Of a stretch of 64,000 bases of DNA, positions 45,903 through 54,630 are shown piece after piece (positions within the stretch are counted from its first letter, which is position 1; each line of letters starts with the position of its first letter). Under the pieces are notes generated by a model. It did not search any database. It was not told where the DNA came from and was given only the letters and a program-made list of their open reading frames with translations. The stretch is taken from NCBI RefSeq assembly GCF_041537905.1, contig NZ_JBGRUO010000004.1:1-64000 (forward strand), written 5' to 3'. The position numbers and the translations under genes are program-made. The stretch is from Ruegeria_C sp041537905 (GTDB lineage: Bacteria; Pseudomonadota; Alphaproteobacteria; Rhodobacterales; Rhodobacteraceae).

Positions 45903-46999
45903 CCCTTTTCAGACTTCTTGCCCTGACCTTCTTTCTGGCCCTGCCCGCCAGCGCCGAAGAAATCCGGCTCAAGGATCTTGTCGATTTCGATGGCGTCCGG
46001 GGCAACGACCTGATCGGCTATGGCCTTGTTGTAGGTCTGAACGGCACCGGCGACGGGCTGCGCAATTCGCCCTTCACCGAGGACATGCTGTCGAATGTGT
46101 TGGAACGTCTGGGCGTCAACGTCACCGGAGAGCAGTTTCGCCCAAAGAATGTCGCCGCCGTGTTCGTGACGGCCAGCCTGCCGCCATTCTCAAGGGTGGG
46201 CTCGCAGATCGACGTTACCGTCTCCGCAATCGGTGATTCCAAAAGCCTGCTGGGAGGGACGTTGATCATGACGCCCCTGAACGCCGCTGACGGGCAGATT
46301 TATGCCGTCGCGCAGGGCACCGTACTGGCCGGTGGCGCCAGTGTCGAGGGGGAGGCGGCCTCGGTCGTGCGCGGTGTGCCCACCTCGGGGGTCATCCCTT
46401 CGGGCGCACGGGTCGAGAAAGAGATCGATTTCGACCTGTCATCGCTGACCCGCCTGCGCCTTGCCTTGCGGGAGCCTGATTTCACCACAGCGGGGCGCAT
46501 CGAAACAGCCGTGAACCGCGAATTCAGGCGCCCAGTGGCGGTGATGCGCGATTCCGGAACGGTCGAGCTTGATGTCGCAGCGACACGGTCGGCCTCGGTG
46601 GCTCATGCGATCGGCAGAGTTGAGAACATCCTTGTCACGCCAGAGCGCCGGGCACGCGTGGTGGTCGATCAAAGATCGGGCACAATCGTGCTGGGCGATG
46701 ATGTGCGCATCTCGCGCGTCGCCGTTTCGCAGGGCAATCTGACCCTGCGGATCGAAGAGGCACCGCTGGTCGTGCAACCAAACCCCTTTGCCAATGGGCG
46801 AACCGTGGTTGTCCCCCGCACCATTGCAGAACTTGAAGAGGACGAAGGCATCAAGCTGGCCGAGGTGCCGGAAGGAACCTCGCTGTCGCAGGTTGTTGCC
46901 GGTTTGAACGCACTTGGAGTCTCGCCCAGGGACATGATCGACATTCTCAAGACGATCAAGGCGGCCGGGGCGCTGCACGCGGAATTTGTCGTGCGCTGA
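45899..46999 (+). CDS. flgI: Flagellar P-ring protein FlgI
   Basis: The 366-residue periplasmic protein forms the P-ring around the rod. It has a signal peptide (about 1-19, FLALPASAEEIRLKDL), the family start DFDGVRGNDLIGYGLVVGLNGTGDG (split over residues 29-53) and the C-terminal LSQVVAGLNALGVSPRDMIDILKTIKAAGALHAEFVVR region. Its start codon overlaps the flgL stop. It ends the flagellar group; the rimP operon follows. Confidence 0.96.
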   Translation: MTLFRLLALTFFLALPASAEEIRLKDLVDFDGVRGNDLIGYGLVVGLNGTGDGLRNSPFTEDMLSNVLERLGVNVTGEQFRPKNVAAVFVTASLPPFSRVGSQIDVTVSAIGDSKSLLGGTLIMTPLNAADGQIYAVAQGTVLAGGASVEGEAASVVRGVPTSGVIPSGARVEKEIDFDLSSLTRLRLALREPDFTTAGRIETAVNREFRRPVAVMRDSGTVELDVAATRSASVAHAIGRVENILVTPERRARVVVDQRSGTIVLGDDVRISRVAVSQGNLTLRIEEAPLVVQPNPFANGRTVVVPRTIAELEEDEGIKLAEVPEGTSLSQVVAGLNALGVSPRDMIDILKTIKAAGALHAEFVVR

Positions 47000-47040
47000 G
47001 ACGCGCGCGCGGTGGTGAGCGGTGGGGGCGTTTTCGCCTC

Positions 47041-47069
47041 TTGCAGACTCACCCGCCACCACGTATATG
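47041..47069 (+). promoter_or_regulatory. Promoter of the rimP-nusA-infB operon
   Basis: TTGCAG (-35) and TATATG (-10) are separated by 17 bases. They lie 92 bases upstream of rimP and in front of a strong terminator hairpin in the leader. Inferred from sequence. Confidence 0.55.
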
Positions 47070-47123
47070 CCTCTCAACAGCGGCGCGTCGGGCTCTGGCC
47101 TGAAGCTCCACCGGGAAATATCG

Positions 47124-47146
47124 ACGGGCCGCGGGCCCGTTTTTTT
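47124..47146 (+). terminator. Terminator in the rimP leader (possible attenuator)
   Basis: ACGGGCC-GCG-GGCCCGT is followed by seven T residues and lies 15 bases before the rimP ATG, downstream of the predicted promoter. It may terminate flgI transcripts or attenuate the rimP-nusA-infB operon. Confidence 0.85.
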
Positions 47147-47160
47147 GTGTTTGGACCAAG

Positions 47161-47829
47161 ATGAGCAACGACCTGATAGCAAAGGCAGCGATTGACCGGC
47201 GGCTGGCCGAGATCGTCACCCCCGTGATCGAGGATCTGGGGTTCGAGCTTGTGCGCATCCGTCTGATGAGCGGCAAGCAATCGACGCTGCAGATCATGGC
47301 CGACAAACCCGATGGCGGCATCGAAGTGGACGATTGCGCCGAAATCTCGAATGCGGTCAGTGCCACGCTGGATGTCGAAGACCCGATCCTGGACGCCTAC
47401 ACGCTGGAAGTATCGAGCCCGGGCATCGACCGGCCGCTGACCCGGCTCAAGGATTTCGACATGTTCGAGGGCTATGAGGCCAAGATCGAAACCGCCGAGT
47501 TGATCGACGGTCGCCGCCGCTTCAAGGGGGAATTGGCCGGGGTCGAGGGCGATGAGGTTCTGATCAACATCCCCGAGCACGGAGAAACGATCACCATTGG
47601 GCTGCAATTCGACTGGCTGAGCGATGCCAAGCTGGTGCTGACCGATGATCTGATCAAGGAAATGCTGCGCCAGCGCAAGGCAGCAGGCGCGCTGCCCGAA
47701 GACCTGAACGAAGACCAATTCGACGAAATAGTTGAAGATGCGCCCCTGCCGGGCGATGACGTTACAAGCGCGACCCTGCGGGGCGACGAAATCGCACCCC
47801 GGGAAGGGTCCGAAGAGGAGACGAACTGA
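47161..47829 (+). CDS. rimP: Ribosome maturation factor RimP
   Basis: The 222-residue protein helps 30S subunit assembly. It has the N-terminal RimP domain (VTPVIEDLGFELVRIRLMSGKQSTLQIMADKP, about residues 19-50, and DCAEISNAVSATLDVED) and the YTLEVSSPGIDRPL segment, followed by an SH3-like domain and an extra acidic tail (about 175-222). The tail is longer than in E. coli (150 residues). It overlaps nusA by one base (TGATG). Confidence 0.95.
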   Translation: MSNDLIAKAAIDRRLAEIVTPVIEDLGFELVRIRLMSGKQSTLQIMADKPDGGIEVDDCAEISNAVSATLDVEDPILDAYTLEVSSPGIDRPLTRLKDFDMFEGYEAKIETAELIDGRRRFKGELAGVEGDEVLINIPEHGETITIGLQFDWLSDAKLVLTDDLIKEMLRQRKAAGALPEDLNEDQFDEIVEDAPLPGDDVTSATLRGDEIAPREGSEEETN

Positions 47830-49457
47830 TGGCAATCACCTCAGCCAACCAGCTTGAGCTGCTGCAAACCGCCGAGGCCGTGGCCCGGGAAAAGATGATC
47901 GATCCCGGCCTGGTGGTCGAGGCGATGGAAGAAAGCCTCGCCCGTGCCGCCAAGAGCCGCTACGGCGCTGAGATGGATATCCGCGTCAGCATCGACCGCA
48001 AGACCGGCAAGGCCACCTTTACCCGCGTCCGTACCGTGGTCGAGGATGAAGAGCTTGAGAACTATCAGGCCGAATTCACCGTCGATCAGGCCAAGCAGTA
48101 TATGGAAAACCCTGCCGTTGGTGATCAGTTCGTCGAAGAGGTCCCGCCGGTTGAAATGGGCCGCATCGCCGCGCAATCGGCCAAGCAGGTGATCCTGCAG
48201 AAGGTGCGCGAAGCAGAGCGCGACCGTCAGTATGAGGAATTCAAGGACCGCGCCGGCACCATCATCAACGGTCAGGTCAAGCGCGAAGAATTCGGCAATG
48301 TGATCGTCGATATCGGCGGCGGCGAGGCAGTGCTGCGCCGCAACGACAAGATCGGCCGCGAAAGCTATCGCCCGAACGACCGTCTGCGCGCCTATATCAA
48401 AGAGGTCCGCCGCGAGCCGCGTGGGCACCAGATCTTCCTGTCGCGCACCGCGCCGGAATTCATGGCCGAACTGTTCAAGATGGAAGTGCCGGAAATCTAT
48501 GACGGCATCATCGACATCAAGGCAGTCGCCCGCGACCCCGGTTCACGCGCCAAGATCGCCGTGATCTCTTATGACGGCTCGATCGATCCGGTCGGGGCTT
48601 GTGTGGGTATGCGCGGCAGCCGGGTTCAGGCTGTGGTCAACGAACTGCAAGGCGAAAAGATCGACATTATCCCGTGGAACGAAGATCAGCCGACTTTCCT
48701 GGTGAACGCATTGCAGCCCGCCGAGGTCTCCAAGGTGGTTCTGGACGAAGAGGCCGGCAAGATCGAGGTCGTCGTGCCTGAGGAGCAGCTGTCGCTCGCG
48801 ATCGGTCGCCGCGGTCAGAACGTGCGTCTGGCGAGCCAGCTGACCAATCTGGACATCGACATCATGACCGAGGCCGAAGAATCGGCACGTCGCCAGAAGG
48901 AATTCGAGGCACGCACCAGCCTGTTCATGGAAACACTGGATCTGGACGAGTTCTTTGCGCAACTGCTGGTCTCCGAAGGCTTTGGCAACCTCGAAGAGGT
49001 CGCTTATGTCGAGCTGGACGAGTTGCTGGTCATCGACGGCGTTGATGAAGGCACGGCACAGGAGCTTCAGGCCCGCGCCCGCGACTATCTGGAAGCGCAG
49101 GCCAAGCAGGCGCTGGACAATGCCCGTGCGCTGGGTGTTGAGGACAGCCTGGTTGAATTCGAGGGTCTGTCACCCCAGATGATCGAGGCATTGGCCAAAG
49201 ACGGCGTCAAGACGCTGGAAGATTTCGCCACCTGCGCCGATTGGGAACTGGCGGGCGGCTGGACCACTGTGGATGGCGAGCGCGTCAAGGATGACGGCAT
49301 TCTGGAACCGTTCGGCATGAGCCTGGAAGAGGCACAGGCGATGGTCATGACCGCGCGCGTTCTGCTGGGCTGGGTCGATCCGGCCGAGCTTGAGGCAGAC
49401 GAAGAAGAAGTCGAGTCTGAGGACGGCGAAGAAACCAGCGCGGAGGCCGGGGCCTGA
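47829..49457 (+). CDS. nusA: Transcription termination/antitermination factor NusA
   Basis: The 542-residue protein binds RNA polymerase and RNA and acts in pausing, termination and rRNA antitermination. Domains in order are the N-terminal polymerase-binding part (about 1-125), S1 (about 135-200), two KH domains (ACVGMRGSRVQAVVNELQGEKIDII near residue 257 and LAIGRRGQNVRLASQLTNLDIDI near 322), then helix-hairpin-helix repeats and an acidic tail ending SEDGEETSAEAGA. Confidence 0.97.
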   Translation: MAITSANQLELLQTAEAVAREKMIDPGLVVEAMEESLARAAKSRYGAEMDIRVSIDRKTGKATFTRVRTVVEDEELENYQAEFTVDQAKQYMENPAVGDQFVEEVPPVEMGRIAAQSAKQVILQKVREAERDRQYEEFKDRAGTIINGQVKREEFGNVIVDIGGGEAVLRRNDKIGRESYRPNDRLRAYIKEVRREPRGHQIFLSRTAPEFMAELFKMEVPEIYDGIIDIKAVARDPGSRAKIAVISYDGSIDPVGACVGMRGSRVQAVVNELQGEKIDIIPWNEDQPTFLVNALQPAEVSKVVLDEEAGKIEVVVPEEQLSLAIGRRGQNVRLASQLTNLDIDIMTEAEESARRQKEFEARTSLFMETLDLDEFFAQLLVSEGFGNLEEVAYVELDELLVIDGVDEGTAQELQARARDYLEAQAKQALDNARALGVEDSLVEFEGLSPQMIEALAKDGVKTLEDFATCADWELAGGWTTVDGERVKDDGILEPFGMSLEEAQAMVMTARVLLGWVDPAELEADEEEVESEDGEETSAEAGA

Positions 49458-49479
49458 TCTCAGGCCCGGTTGGGTCGAG

Positions 49480-50103
49480 ATGAGTCGCGGTGGCGCCTCG
49501 AAAGACCGGTCGGACGGTCCCGAACGCAAATGCGTCGCCACGGGCGAGGTGCGTCCTAAATATGGACTCATCCGCTTTGTGGCAGGGCCGGACGGCACGG
49601 TTGTGCCCGATGTAATGGGCAAGCTGCCGGGTCGCGGCGTTTATGTCGCAGCTGATCGTGCGGCCTTGGGACGGGCCGTGGACAAGAAACTGTTCAGCCG
49701 GGGCCTGAAAATGCAGGCCAAGGTCCCCGACGGGCTCATCGACGAGGTCGAGCGGCAATTGTCGCGCCGTGTTGTCGACTTGCTGAGCTTGGCCCGCAAG
49801 TCGGGTGATGCGGTGGCGGGCTTTGAAAAGGTCAAGACCTGGCTCGACAAGGAAGAGGCCCAGGTTCTGCTTCAGGCCAGCGATGGATCGGCGCGCGGAA
49901 AGACGAAATTGAGCACGCCGCATTTTGGTAAATACATCGGTTGGCTCACCGCAGACGAATTGGGCATGGCGTTTGGACGCCAAACAGTGATACATGCGGC
50001 GCTGGCCTCTGGTGGACTCGCCAAACGTGTTGTAGAGGAAGCGCAGCGCCTGCGTGGCTTGCGCGAAACGGATGACGGCGGCAACGGCCGCGCGGAAGGG
50101 TAA
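49480..50103 (+). CDS. YlxR (DUF448) protein fused to an L7Ae-like domain
   Basis: The 207-residue RNA-binding protein has the DUF448 motif PERKCVATGEVRPKYGLIRFV (residues 13-33) and GRGVYVAADRAAL near 55, followed by an L7Ae/L30e-like half (RRVVDLLSLARKSGDAVAGFEKVKTWL, about 100-126). It is conserved between nusA and infB. The start at MSRGGAS was chosen; the longer frame upstream overlaps the nusA end. Probable role is in RNA processing or transcription. Confidence 0.92.
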   Translation: MSRGGASKDRSDGPERKCVATGEVRPKYGLIRFVAGPDGTVVPDVMGKLPGRGVYVAADRAALGRAVDKKLFSRGLKMQAKVPDGLIDEVERQLSRRVVDLLSLARKSGDAVAGFEKVKTWLDKEEAQVLLQASDGSARGKTKLSTPHFGKYIGWLTADELGMAFGRQTVIHAALASGGLAKRVVEEAQRLRGLRETDDGGNGRAEG

Positions 50104-50112
50104 GTAAGCTTG

Positions 50113-52599
50113 ATGAGCGATAGTGACGGCAAAAAGACATTGGGTCTTCGTGGAGCGCCCCGCTCGGGGAATGTGAAACAGAGTTTCAGCCACGGACGGA
50201 CCAAGAATGTCGTGGTGGAAACCAAGCGCAAGCGCGTTGTGGTCCCCAAGCCCGGTGCGTCAAAGCCCGGGGCCGGGTCTGGCGCGCCCTCAGGTGATCC
50301 CTCGCGTCGCCCGGCCGGGATCTCTGACGCCGAAATGGCCCGCCGCCTGAAAGCGGTTCAGGCCGCCAAGGCGCGTGAGGCAGAGGAAACCGCACGCCGC
50401 GCGGCTGAGGAAAAGGCGCGCGCCGAAGAGCGTGAGCGTCGCCGGGCCGAGGCCGAGGCGAAGGAACGCGAGCAGCGCGAGGCCGAAGAGCGTGCCAAGC
50501 AGAAAGCTGCCGACGAAGAACGCCAGCGCAAGGAAGCCGAAGAATCCGCGCGCCGCGCCGCTGCCGAGGCCGCCTCTGCCAAAGAAGCGCCCAAGCCGGA
50601 ACAGCGCAGCGCGCCGGCTGGTCGCCCCGCCCCCGCCGAAGCGCCGCGTCGCGATCGCGAACAGCGCCCGTCGCGTGGCAAGGGCCGTGATGACAACCGC
50701 CGTTCGGGCAAACTGACGCTGAACCAGGCGCTTTCGGGCGGCGAAGGTGGCCGCCAGAAATCGCTGGCCGCGATGAAGCGGAAACAGGAACGCGCGCGGC
50801 AGAAAGCCATGGGTGGCTCGGTCGAGCGCGAAAAGGTGATCCGCGACGTGCAGGTGCCGGAGACCATTGTGGTCTCCGAACTGGCCAACCGGATGGCAGA
50901 ACGCGTCGGTGATGTGGTCAAGTCACTTATGAACATGGGCATGATGGTCACGCAGAACCAGTCGATTGACGCGGACACTGCCGAACTGATCATCGAGGAA
51001 TTCGGCCACAAGGTGGTGCGTGTTTCGGATGCCGATGTCGAAGACGTCATCGCTGATGTCGAAGACAATGAGGGCGATCTGCAGCCGCGTCCGCCGGTCA
51101 TCACCATCATGGGCCATGTCGACCACGGCAAGACCTCGCTGCTGGATGCGATTCGCGACGCCAAGGTTGTTGCCGGCGAAGCGGGCGGCATCACCCAGCA
51201 TATCGGCGCCTATCAGGTGAAAACCGATGGCGGCACCACGCTGACCTTCCTCGATACGCCGGGCCACGCCGCCTTTACCTCGATGCGGTCGCGTGGGGCG
51301 CAGGTGACGGATATCGTCGTGCTTGTGGTAGCTGCGGATGATGCGGTCATGCCGCAGACCATCGAAGCCATCAACCACGCCAAGGCGGCGCAGGTGCCGA
51401 TGATTGTGGCGATCAACAAGGTCGATAAACCAGAGGCCAACCCGGACAAGGTGCGCACCGACCTGCTGCAGCATGAGGTGATCGTCGAGAAGATGTCGGG
51501 TGAGGTACAGGATGTCGAAGTCTCCGCCATCACCGGCCAGGGCCTGGACGAGTTGCTTGAAGCCATCGCGCTGCAGGCCGAAATTCTGGAACTGAAAGCA
51601 AACCCCGACCGCGCCGCCCAGGGCGCCGTGATTGAGGCGCAGCTGGATGTGGGCCGCGGCCCCGTCGCGACCGTTCTGGTTCAGAAAGGCACGCTGCGTC
51701 AGGGCGACATCTTTGTTGTGGGTGAGCAGTACGGCAAGGTCCGTGCGCTGATCAACGACAAGGGTGACCGCGTGAAAGAGGCTGGACCGTCGGTTCCGGT
51801 CGAGGTTCTGGGCCTTAACGGCACGCCAGAGGCCGGGGACGTTCTGAACGTGACCGATACCGAAGCGCAGGCGCGCGAGATTGCGGATTACCGTGAACAG
51901 GCCGCCAAGGACAAACGCGCCGCCGCCGGTGCCGCGACCACACTTGAGCAGCTGATGCAGAAGGCCAAGGAAGACGAGAACGTCTCGGAACTGCCGATTC
52001 TGGTCAAAGCGGATGTGCAGGGTTCTGCCGAAGCCATCGTTCAGGCGATGGAAAAGATCGGCAATGACGAGGTGCGCGTGCGTGTGCTGCATTCCGGCGT
52101 CGGGGCCATCACCGAAACCGATATCGGTCTGGCCGAAGCGTCTGGCGCGCCGGTCATGGGCTTCAACGTGCGGGCCAATACCTCGGCACGGAACACGGCG
52201 AACCAGAAAGGTGTCGAGATCCGGTATTATTCGGTGATCTACGACCTTGTGGATGACGTGAAAGCCGCCGCTTCGGGTCTGCTGAGCGCCGAGATCAAGG
52301 AAAACTTCATCGGCTATGCCGAGATCAAGGACGTGTTCAAGGTCTCCAACGTTGGCAAGGTTGCGGGCTGTCTCGTGACCGAAGGCGTTGCGCGTCGTTC
52401 GGCCGGTGTCCGCCTGCTGCGCGACAACGTTGTGATCCACGAAGGCACGCTAAAGACCCTCAAACGCTTCAAGGACGAAGTGGCCGAGGTTCAGTCGGGT
52501 CAGGAATGCGGTATGGCGTTCGAGAACTATGACGACATTCGCACCGGTGACGTGATCGAGATCTTTGAACGCGAAGAAGTCACCCGCACACTGGACTGA
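50113..52599 (+). CDS. infB: Translation initiation factor IF-2
   Basis: The 828-residue GTPase brings fMet-tRNA to the 30S subunit. An N-terminal Lys/Ala/Glu-rich linker (about 1-255, largely helical and low-complexity) precedes the IF-2N domain and G domain: GHVDHGKTSLLDAIRD (G1, near residue 335), DTPGHAAF (G3, near 379) and NKVD (G4, near 436). The C-terminal tRNA-binding domain includes GQECGMAFENYDDIRTGDVIE. ATG 50113 is preferred over the TTG directly before it. Confidence 0.97.
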   Translation: MSDSDGKKTLGLRGAPRSGNVKQSFSHGRTKNVVVETKRKRVVVPKPGASKPGAGSGAPSGDPSRRPAGISDAEMARRLKAVQAAKAREAEETARRAAEEKARAEERERRRAEAEAKEREQREAEERAKQKAADEERQRKEAEESARRAAAEAASAKEAPKPEQRSAPAGRPAPAEAPRRDREQRPSRGKGRDDNRRSGKLTLNQALSGGEGGRQKSLAAMKRKQERARQKAMGGSVEREKVIRDVQVPETIVVSELANRMAERVGDVVKSLMNMGMMVTQNQSIDADTAELIIEEFGHKVVRVSDADVEDVIADVEDNEGDLQPRPPVITIMGHVDHGKTSLLDAIRDAKVVAGEAGGITQHIGAYQVKTDGGTTLTFLDTPGHAAFTSMRSRGAQVTDIVVLVVAADDAVMPQTIEAINHAKAAQVPMIVAINKVDKPEANPDKVRTDLLQHEVIVEKMSGEVQDVEVSAITGQGLDELLEAIALQAEILELKANPDRAAQGAVIEAQLDVGRGPVATVLVQKGTLRQGDIFVVGEQYGKVRALINDKGDRVKEAGPSVPVEVLGLNGTPEAGDVLNVTDTEAQAREIADYREQAAKDKRAAAGAATTLEQLMQKAKEDENVSELPILVKADVQGSAEAIVQAMEKIGNDEVRVRVLHSGVGAITETDIGLAEASGAPVMGFNVRANTSARNTANQKGVEIRYYSVIYDLVDDVKAAASGLLSAEIKENFIGYAEIKDVFKVSNVGKVAGCLVTEGVARRSAGVRLLRDNVVIHEGTLKTLKRFKDEVAEVQSGQECGMAFENYDDIRTGDVIEIFEREEVTRTLD

Positions 52600-52620
52600 T
52601 CGGTTCCTGCAGAACGAAAA

Positions 52621-52650
52621 CAAGGGGTTGGCCGATGGGCCAACCCCTTG
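52621..52650 (-). terminator. Terminator between infB and the 44-residue gene
   Basis: A perfect 13-bp stem (CAAGGGGTTGGCC / GGCCAACCCCTTG) with a 4-base loop lies 21 bases after infB. The T-rich run follows only on the minus strand (TTGTTTTCGTT), so it serves best as terminator of the minus-strand small gene but may stop both. Confidence 0.75.
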
Positions 52651-52677
52651 TCGTGTGAGTGGCAGTTTGCCGTTTCG

Positions 52678-52812
52678 TCAGGCCGCAGCCTTGACCGGAC
52701 GCCCCGAATAGAGCTTTTTGCCGACTTTTACTTCGATGCGCCCATCAGATAGCGCACGCACATATGTGCCCTGTACGAACACACACGTGCCGATCGTAAT
52801 TGTCCGTAGCAC
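52678..52812 (-). CDS. Small conserved-looking protein, 44 residues
   Basis: The gene uses a GTG start six bases after a strong GGGAGGAT ribosome site. The product is a compact beta-rich peptide (MLRTITIGTCVFVQGTYVRAL then SDGRIEVKVGKKLYSGRPVKAAA). Beta strands, a Gly-rich turn and basic residues suggest a small folded protein that could bind RNA or protein. It has a TATAAT box upstream and a terminator downstream, so it is likely a real single gene. No family was recognised. It lies convergent to infB. Confidence 0.7.
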   Translation of the reverse strand: MLRTITIGTCVFVQGTYVRALSDGRIEVKVGKKLYSGRPVKAAA

Positions 52813-52847
52813 GTGACATCCTCCCAAATAGGTATTTGGATTTCATC

Positions 52848-52853
52848 ATTATA
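52848..52853 (-). promoter_or_regulatory. TATAAT -10 box of the 44-residue gene
   Basis: A perfect TATAAT on the minus strand lies 36 bases upstream of the GTG start. No good -35 was seen; the region upstream is AT-rich. Confidence 0.5.
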
Positions 52854-53003
52854 CACGAAAAAACAAAAATAGACACTGTTTAGCGTCAGGTGATCGAAGG
52901 ACCTGGCGCTGCAACTCTATATGTAGCGTGGAAATTGGATATTACATACAAAACACCGTGAGTGGCGCAGCTCCACAGCAGAAAGAAAACCTCGCAAGTC
53001 AGA

Positions 53004-53402
53004 TCACAGCCAATCTCGCAGGATCGGAATAAGCGGAATATCGGCGGGTGGCATCGGGTAGTCGCGCAGATCTTTTGCCCGCACCCATTTCAACCGCTGG
53101 CCCTCATTGGATTGCGGGATGCCTTCCCATTTACGGCAGGCAAAAAGCGGCATGAGCAGGTGGAAATCATCGTATCCGTGGCTCGCAAATGTCAGCGGGG
53201 CAAGGCAGGATTCCCAAGTGTTGATACCCAGCTCTTCTTCGAGCTCGCGGATCAGCGCCAGTTCTGGCGTTTCACCCGATTCGACCTTGCCGCCCGGAAA
53301 CTCCCATAGACCGGCCATGGATTTGCCCTCGGGGCGCTGCGCCAGCAGCACCCGGCCATCGGTGTCGATCAGCGCAACCGCCGAGACAAGTATGATTTTC
53401 AC
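53004..53402 (-). CDS. mutT: 8-oxo-dGTP diphosphatase MutT
   Basis: The 132-residue Nudix hydrolase removes oxidised dGTP. The full Nudix box GGKVESGETPELALIRELEEELG (G-x5-E-x7-REUxEExGU) lies at about residues 37-59, following LLAQRPEGKSMAGLWEFPGG as in MutT. Its start overlaps the argJ stop by four bases, so it is translated with argJ. Length is typical. Confidence 0.95.
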   Translation of the reverse strand: MKIILVSAVALIDTDGRVLLAQRPEGKSMAGLWEFPGGKVESGETPELALIRELEEELGINTWESCLAPLTFASHGYDDFHLLMPLFACRKWEGIPQSNEGQRLKWVRAKDLRDYPMPPADIPLIPILRDWL

Positions 53403-54625
53403 GACCGGTAGTCCGCGTTGATCTCGATATATCCGTGGGTCAGATCGCAGGTCCAGACGGTGGCTTTGCCCGCGCCCAGCCCCAGATCGATGGCGATCAC
53501 CAACTCCGGCGCTTTCATGTATGCGGCTGCGTCTTCTTCGCGGTAATCCGGGCTGACCCAGCCTTTTTCCGCCACCAGAATATCTCCGAAGGAAATGCTC
53601 AGCCGGTCCCGGTCCGCCGTGGCGCCGGATTTGCCGATTGCCATCACGACGCGCCCCCAGTTGGCGTCTTCGCCCGCGATCGCGGTCTTGACCAGCGGTG
53701 AATTGGCGACTGACAAACCGTGCGTTTTGGCCTCGGCATTCGACATGGCGCCGGTGACGCGGATTTCGATGAACTTGGTCGCGCCTTCGCCGTCGCGCAC
53801 CACCAGATGCGCCAGATCGCGCATCACCTGTTCTAGGGCGGCATCAAACCCGGCATCGCCTGTCGCGTCCACGCCCGCCGCGCCGGTGGCACAGACCAGC
53901 AAACTGTCCGAGGTAGAGGTATCGCTGTCCACAGTGATGCAATTGAAAGTCCGGTCAGCCATGGCCGAAACCGCGCTTTGCAGTGCCGCCTGATCATACC
54001 CCGCATCGGTGAAGATATAGACCAGCATCGTCGCCATATCTGGCGCGATCATGCCTGATCCTTTGGCGATTCCCGCGATGGACACGGTCTTGCCGTCGAT
54101 CTCGACCTGGGCGCTTGCGCCCTTTGGGAATGTGTCGGTGGTCATGATCGCCTGCGCGGCACCCTCGATGGCATCACCGGACAGACCCGCGTTCATGTCT
54201 TCGATACGCGACACGATCCGATCATGGGGCAACGGCTCGCCAATCACGCCGGTTGAGGCGGTGAAGACGCGGCTCACCGGCACACCCGTGGTCTTTGCAA
54301 CCGCCTGGGTCACCTCGGTGACCGAAGCTTGCCCGTAATGGCCGGTAAAGGCGTTGGCATTGCCCGAATTGACCAGGATCGCGGCGGGGCCGGTGCTGTC
54401 ACCGCCCAGCTTTTGCTGGCAATCCAGCACCGGCGCGGCGCGGGTCGAAGAGCGGGTGAACACACCCGCCACCGACGTTCCCGCGTCGAGAACCGCCAGC
54501 ATCACATCGGTGCGCCCGGTATATTTCACACCCGCAGCGGCGGTGGCAAAGCGCACGCCAGCTATTTGCGGCAGATCGGGAAAGCCCGCTGGCGCCAGCG
54601 GTGAGACCTGGGTGATCGTCGCCAA
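53399..54625 (-). CDS. argJ: Glutamate N-acetyltransferase/amino-acid acetyltransferase ArgJ
   Basis: The 408-residue protein transfers the acetyl group from N-acetylornithine to glutamate in arginine synthesis. Its self-cleavage site is visible at GMIAPDMATML, with the nucleophile Thr at residue 199, giving alpha and beta chains. Other segments are ILVNSGNANAFTG (about 83-95) and TVDSDTSTSDSLL. It is followed by mutT and preceded by a parvulin gene on the same strand, an arrangement also typical of roseobacters. Confidence 0.97.
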   Translation of the reverse strand: MATITQVSPLAPAGFPDLPQIAGVRFATAAAGVKYTGRTDVMLAVLDAGTSVAGVFTRSSTRAAPVLDCQQKLGGDSTGPAAILVNSGNANAFTGHYGQASVTEVTQAVAKTTGVPVSRVFTASTGVIGEPLPHDRIVSRIEDMNAGLSGDAIEGAAQAIMTTDTFPKGASAQVEIDGKTVSIAGIAKGSGMIAPDMATMLVYIFTDAGYDQAALQSAVSAMADRTFNCITVDSDTSTSDSLLVCATGAAGVDATGDAGFDAALEQVMRDLAHLVVRDGEGATKFIEIRVTGAMSNAEAKTHGLSVANSPLVKTAIAGEDANWGRVVMAIGKSGATADRDRLSISFGDILVAEKGWVSPDYREEDAAAYMKAPELVIAIDLGLGAGKATVWTCDLTHGYIEINADYRS

Positions 54626-54630
54626 GGCGC

